From positions 1 to 64,000 of the forward strand of contig CAMLYL010000005.1 of assembly GCA_946491665.1 (NCBI GenBank): a stretch of DNA of 64,000 bases, read 5' to 3'. The notes beneath the pieces were generated by a model. That model was not told the DNA's origin, searched no databases, and was given only the letters and a program-made list of their open reading frames with translations. The number at the start of each line of letters is the position of its first letter. Positions within the stretch are counted from its first letter, which is position 1. The position numbers and the translations under genes were made by a program. Below, one piece after another: positions 63,301-64,000 of the stretch. This DNA comes from an uncultured Lachnospiraceae bacterium. Its GTDB lineage: Bacteria > Bacillota > Clostridia > Lachnospirales > Lachnospiraceae.

Positions 63301-63860
63301 AGGCAATCAGCTATGCCCTCTATCCGAAGGTATACGAGGATTACTGTGAGCATTTTGAAATGTACAACGACGTAACCAGACTGGAGAGCCACGTTTACTT
63401 CTACGGTCTGAGAAAGAATGAGGAAACTTATCTGCCGCTGGGCGAGGGCAAACGTCTTTCCATCAAATATCTGGAAATGAGCGATCCTGACAAAAACGGC
63501 ATCCGTGTTCTTACTTTTGCCGTCAACGGCATGCTGCGTACCGTCAAGATCCAGGACAAGAATCTGGAGGTAAAGGCGGACAGCCGTCTGAAAGCCGACA
63601 AGCACAATCCTCAGCATCTGGGATCTTCCATCCCCGGTACTGTCGGAAAGGTCCTTGTAAAAGAAGGCGACGCAGTAACTGTAAATATGCCGCTGATGAC
63701 CGTCGAGGCCATGAAGATGGAAACCACCGTTGTCTCCAAAGTGGCCGGAACCGTAGACAAGATCTACGTACAGCAGGGTGACTCAGTATCCCAGGATGAC
63801 CTGCTGATCTCCTTCCACCTGGCAAAAAACGAGGATGAGGAAAACAAAGAAACAGAATAA
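60366..63860 (+). CDS. pyc: Pyruvate carboxylase
   Basis: Carboxylates pyruvate to oxaloacetate, using biotin, ATP and bicarbonate. The 1164-residue single-chain enzyme has the biotin carboxylase domain (VLVANRGEIAIRVFRAL, GGGGRGMRIV, FIEMNPRIQVEHTVTEMVTG), the carboxyltransferase domain from about residue 530 (VTDTTMRDAQQSLIATRMRS, HLHTHDSTGNG) and a C-terminal biotin carrier domain with the lysine in VEAMKMETTV. ATG 60366 follows AGAAAGGGGAA; the track adds 35 codons over the promoter. It is the main anaplerotic enzyme and is a single-gene unit. Confidence 0.97.
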   Translation: MSTNVQIKPFKKVLVANRGEIAIRVFRALNELGIQTVSIFSKEDKYALFHSKADESYPLNPDKGPIDAYLDIDTIIRIALAANVDAIHPGYGFLSENPDFVDACEKNGIVFIGPSSDIMNAMGDKISSKKMAIAAQVPIIPGVDYAIKDVETAKKIAGEVGFPIMLKASNGGGGRGMRIVDTMEDLEKEFNEAKNESKKAFGDDKIFIEKYLRGPKHIEVQVLGDNYGNVVHLFDRDCSVQRRHQKVVEYAPAFSIPDETRQIIFDSAVRLAKQVGYRNAGTLEFLVDADNNPYFIEMNPRIQVEHTVTEMVTGIDLVQSQILVAEGYPLDSEEISIKSQEDIHCSGYSIQTRVTTEDPANNFLPDTGEITVYRSGSGNGIRLDGGNAYTGAVVSPFYDSLLVKAISYDRTFAGAVRKSIRALTEMRIRGIKTNIPFLINVLNHPTFVSGQCYTTFIEESPELFKLNISQDRATKIIEFLGDRIVNSGVENKPFYENRVLPKYDKTKPVYGARDEFLKLGAKGFTQKILGEKKLYVTDTTMRDAQQSLIATRMRSKDLCGAAYATNAFMQNAFSVEAWGGATYDTAYRFLKESPWKRLELLRERMPNTLIQMLLRASNAVGYSNYPDNVVKEFIHVSAEHGIDVFRVFDSLNWVENMKMPIEECLKTGKIVEGSICYTGDITSPDETKYTLDYYVNMALELEKQGCHIIAIKDMAALLKPRAAKELVTALKAELSVPVHLHTHDSTGNGVSTVLMAAEAGVDIVDLAIESMSSMTSQPSMNAVVEALRGSKRDTGLDFEELSELSRYYGRIRKVYEQFESDMKSPNTEIYKYEIPGGQYSNLLAQVSSMGSPEDFEAIKALYKDANDLLGNIVKVTPTSKAVGDLAIFMYKNGLTKENILTAGAGLSYPDSVVSYFQGMMGQPYGGFPKELQKIVLKDIEPLTDRPGKTLPPEDFEAIKQHLIEKYNYGDKSEEVMRQKAISYALYPKVYEDYCEHFEMYNDVTRLESHVYFYGLRKNEETYLPLGEGKRLSIKYLEMSDPDKNGIRVLTFAVNGMLRTVKIQDKNLEVKADSRLKADKHNPQHLGSSIPGTVGKVLVKEGDAVTVNMPLMTVEAMKMETTVVSKVAGTVDKIYVQQGDSVSQDDLLISFHLAKNEDEENKETE

Positions 63861-63876
63861 GTTCTTATAAAAAACA

Positions 63877-63923
63877 GGGAGCGCTGTTCCGTTATCGTTC
63901 ACCGATACGGGAACAGCGCTCCC
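63877..63923. terminator. Bidirectional terminator after pyc
   Basis: GGGAGCGCTGTTCC and GGAACAGCGCTCCC form a perfect 14-bp stem, extended inside by CCGT/ACGG and ATCG/CGAT. On the minus strand it is followed by a T run, so it also serves the convergent gene at the right edge. Confidence 0.88.
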
Positions 63924-63930
63924 TTAGTCA

Positions 63931-64000
63931 TCATATAATCCGCTTTAATTCTCCCCGGTTCATTTCATAAACCTCATCGCACAGACTCTCAATATCCTGC
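63931..64000 (-). CDS. C-terminal end of a minus-strand gene, possibly an ABC ATPase (partial)
   Basis: The minus strand reads openly from the right edge to a TGA at 63931-63933, giving 22 residues: QDIESLCDEVYEMNRGELKRII. The pattern CDEVYEMNRGEL is like the last residues of ABC transporter ATPases (ICDRVYEM..G.L). The stop lies a few bases before the shared terminator, as expected of a real gene end. The rest is outside the window. Confidence 0.5.
   Translation of the reverse strand, partial: QDIESLCDEVYEMNRGELKRII

Overview
The window is about 64 kb of chromosome from an anaerobic, endospore-forming member of the Clostridia, most likely a gut Lachnospiraceae. The evidence is the spore genes spo0A and spoIVB, a DUF5688 protein (a family common in Lachnospiraceae), a two-gene SufC/SufB iron-sulfur system, an early tetrapyrrole pathway with CbiK, pyruvate carboxylase, and the order xseA-xseB-ispA-dxs-tlyA-nadK-argR-recN-spoIVB-spo0A, which is typical of Bacillota. 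Most of it is housekeeping DNA. I saw no phage, insertion sequence, integrase, rRNA or CRISPR array. About 47 complete protein genes, two edge-truncated genes and one tRNA are supported.

Layout. 1-2.9 kb: heat-shock operon hrcA-grpE-dnaK (dnaK runs off the left edge) behind a perfect CIRCE operator. 3.1-4.9 kb: two-component system. 4.8-10.2 kb: overlapping operon for a Gld-like ABC exporter (ATPase, permease, GldG-like protein, DUF4340 protein) ending in an orphan winged-helix regulator. 10.3-13.2 kb: a very large class B PBP whose true start appears non-canonical. 13.4-15.1 kb: AAA ATPase/PD-(D/E)XK protein. 15.2-20.5 kb: sufC-sufB, hemW, lepA. 20.6-23.2 kb: metY and cysK; cysK has a long, strongly folded leader behind a near-consensus promoter. 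23.2-28.4 kb: oxidoreductase, GDPD, DUF5688, and glgA with a long charged tail.

28.5-40.4 kb: spo0A, an ArsR regulator on the opposite strand, spoIVB, and the recN-argR-nadK-tlyA-dxs-ispA-xseB-xseA-nusB block (DNA repair, arginine control, NADP, isoprenoids, rRNA transcription), then an Asp23 protein. 40.5-45.5 kb: ligA, an RluF-like pseudouridine synthase, a hypothetical protein and a membrane-anchored SH3 protein. 45.5-46.6 kb: orphan PTS EIIC-like transporter. 46.6-54 kb: seven-gene tetrapyrrole operon cbiK-hemA-hemC-cobA/hemD-hemB-hemL-sirC, leading from glutamyl-tRNA to siroheme or corrinoid precursors. 54.1-56.5 kb: tRNA-Arg, two small membrane proteins, aroK and aroD. 56.8-63.9 kb: divergent aroE-aroF-tmcAL, then pyruvate carboxylase.

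The best candidate for something undescribed is the cysK leader: a 133-nt three-way-junction fold between a TTGACA-17-TAGAAT promoter and the cysK ribosome binding site. Other points worth a check are the missing canonical start codon of the large PBP, terminator-like hairpins just upstream of nusB, a perfect -10 element buried in a palindrome upstream of the tetrapyrrole operon, and the GlgA tail. All calls come from reading the sequence; no database search was run.
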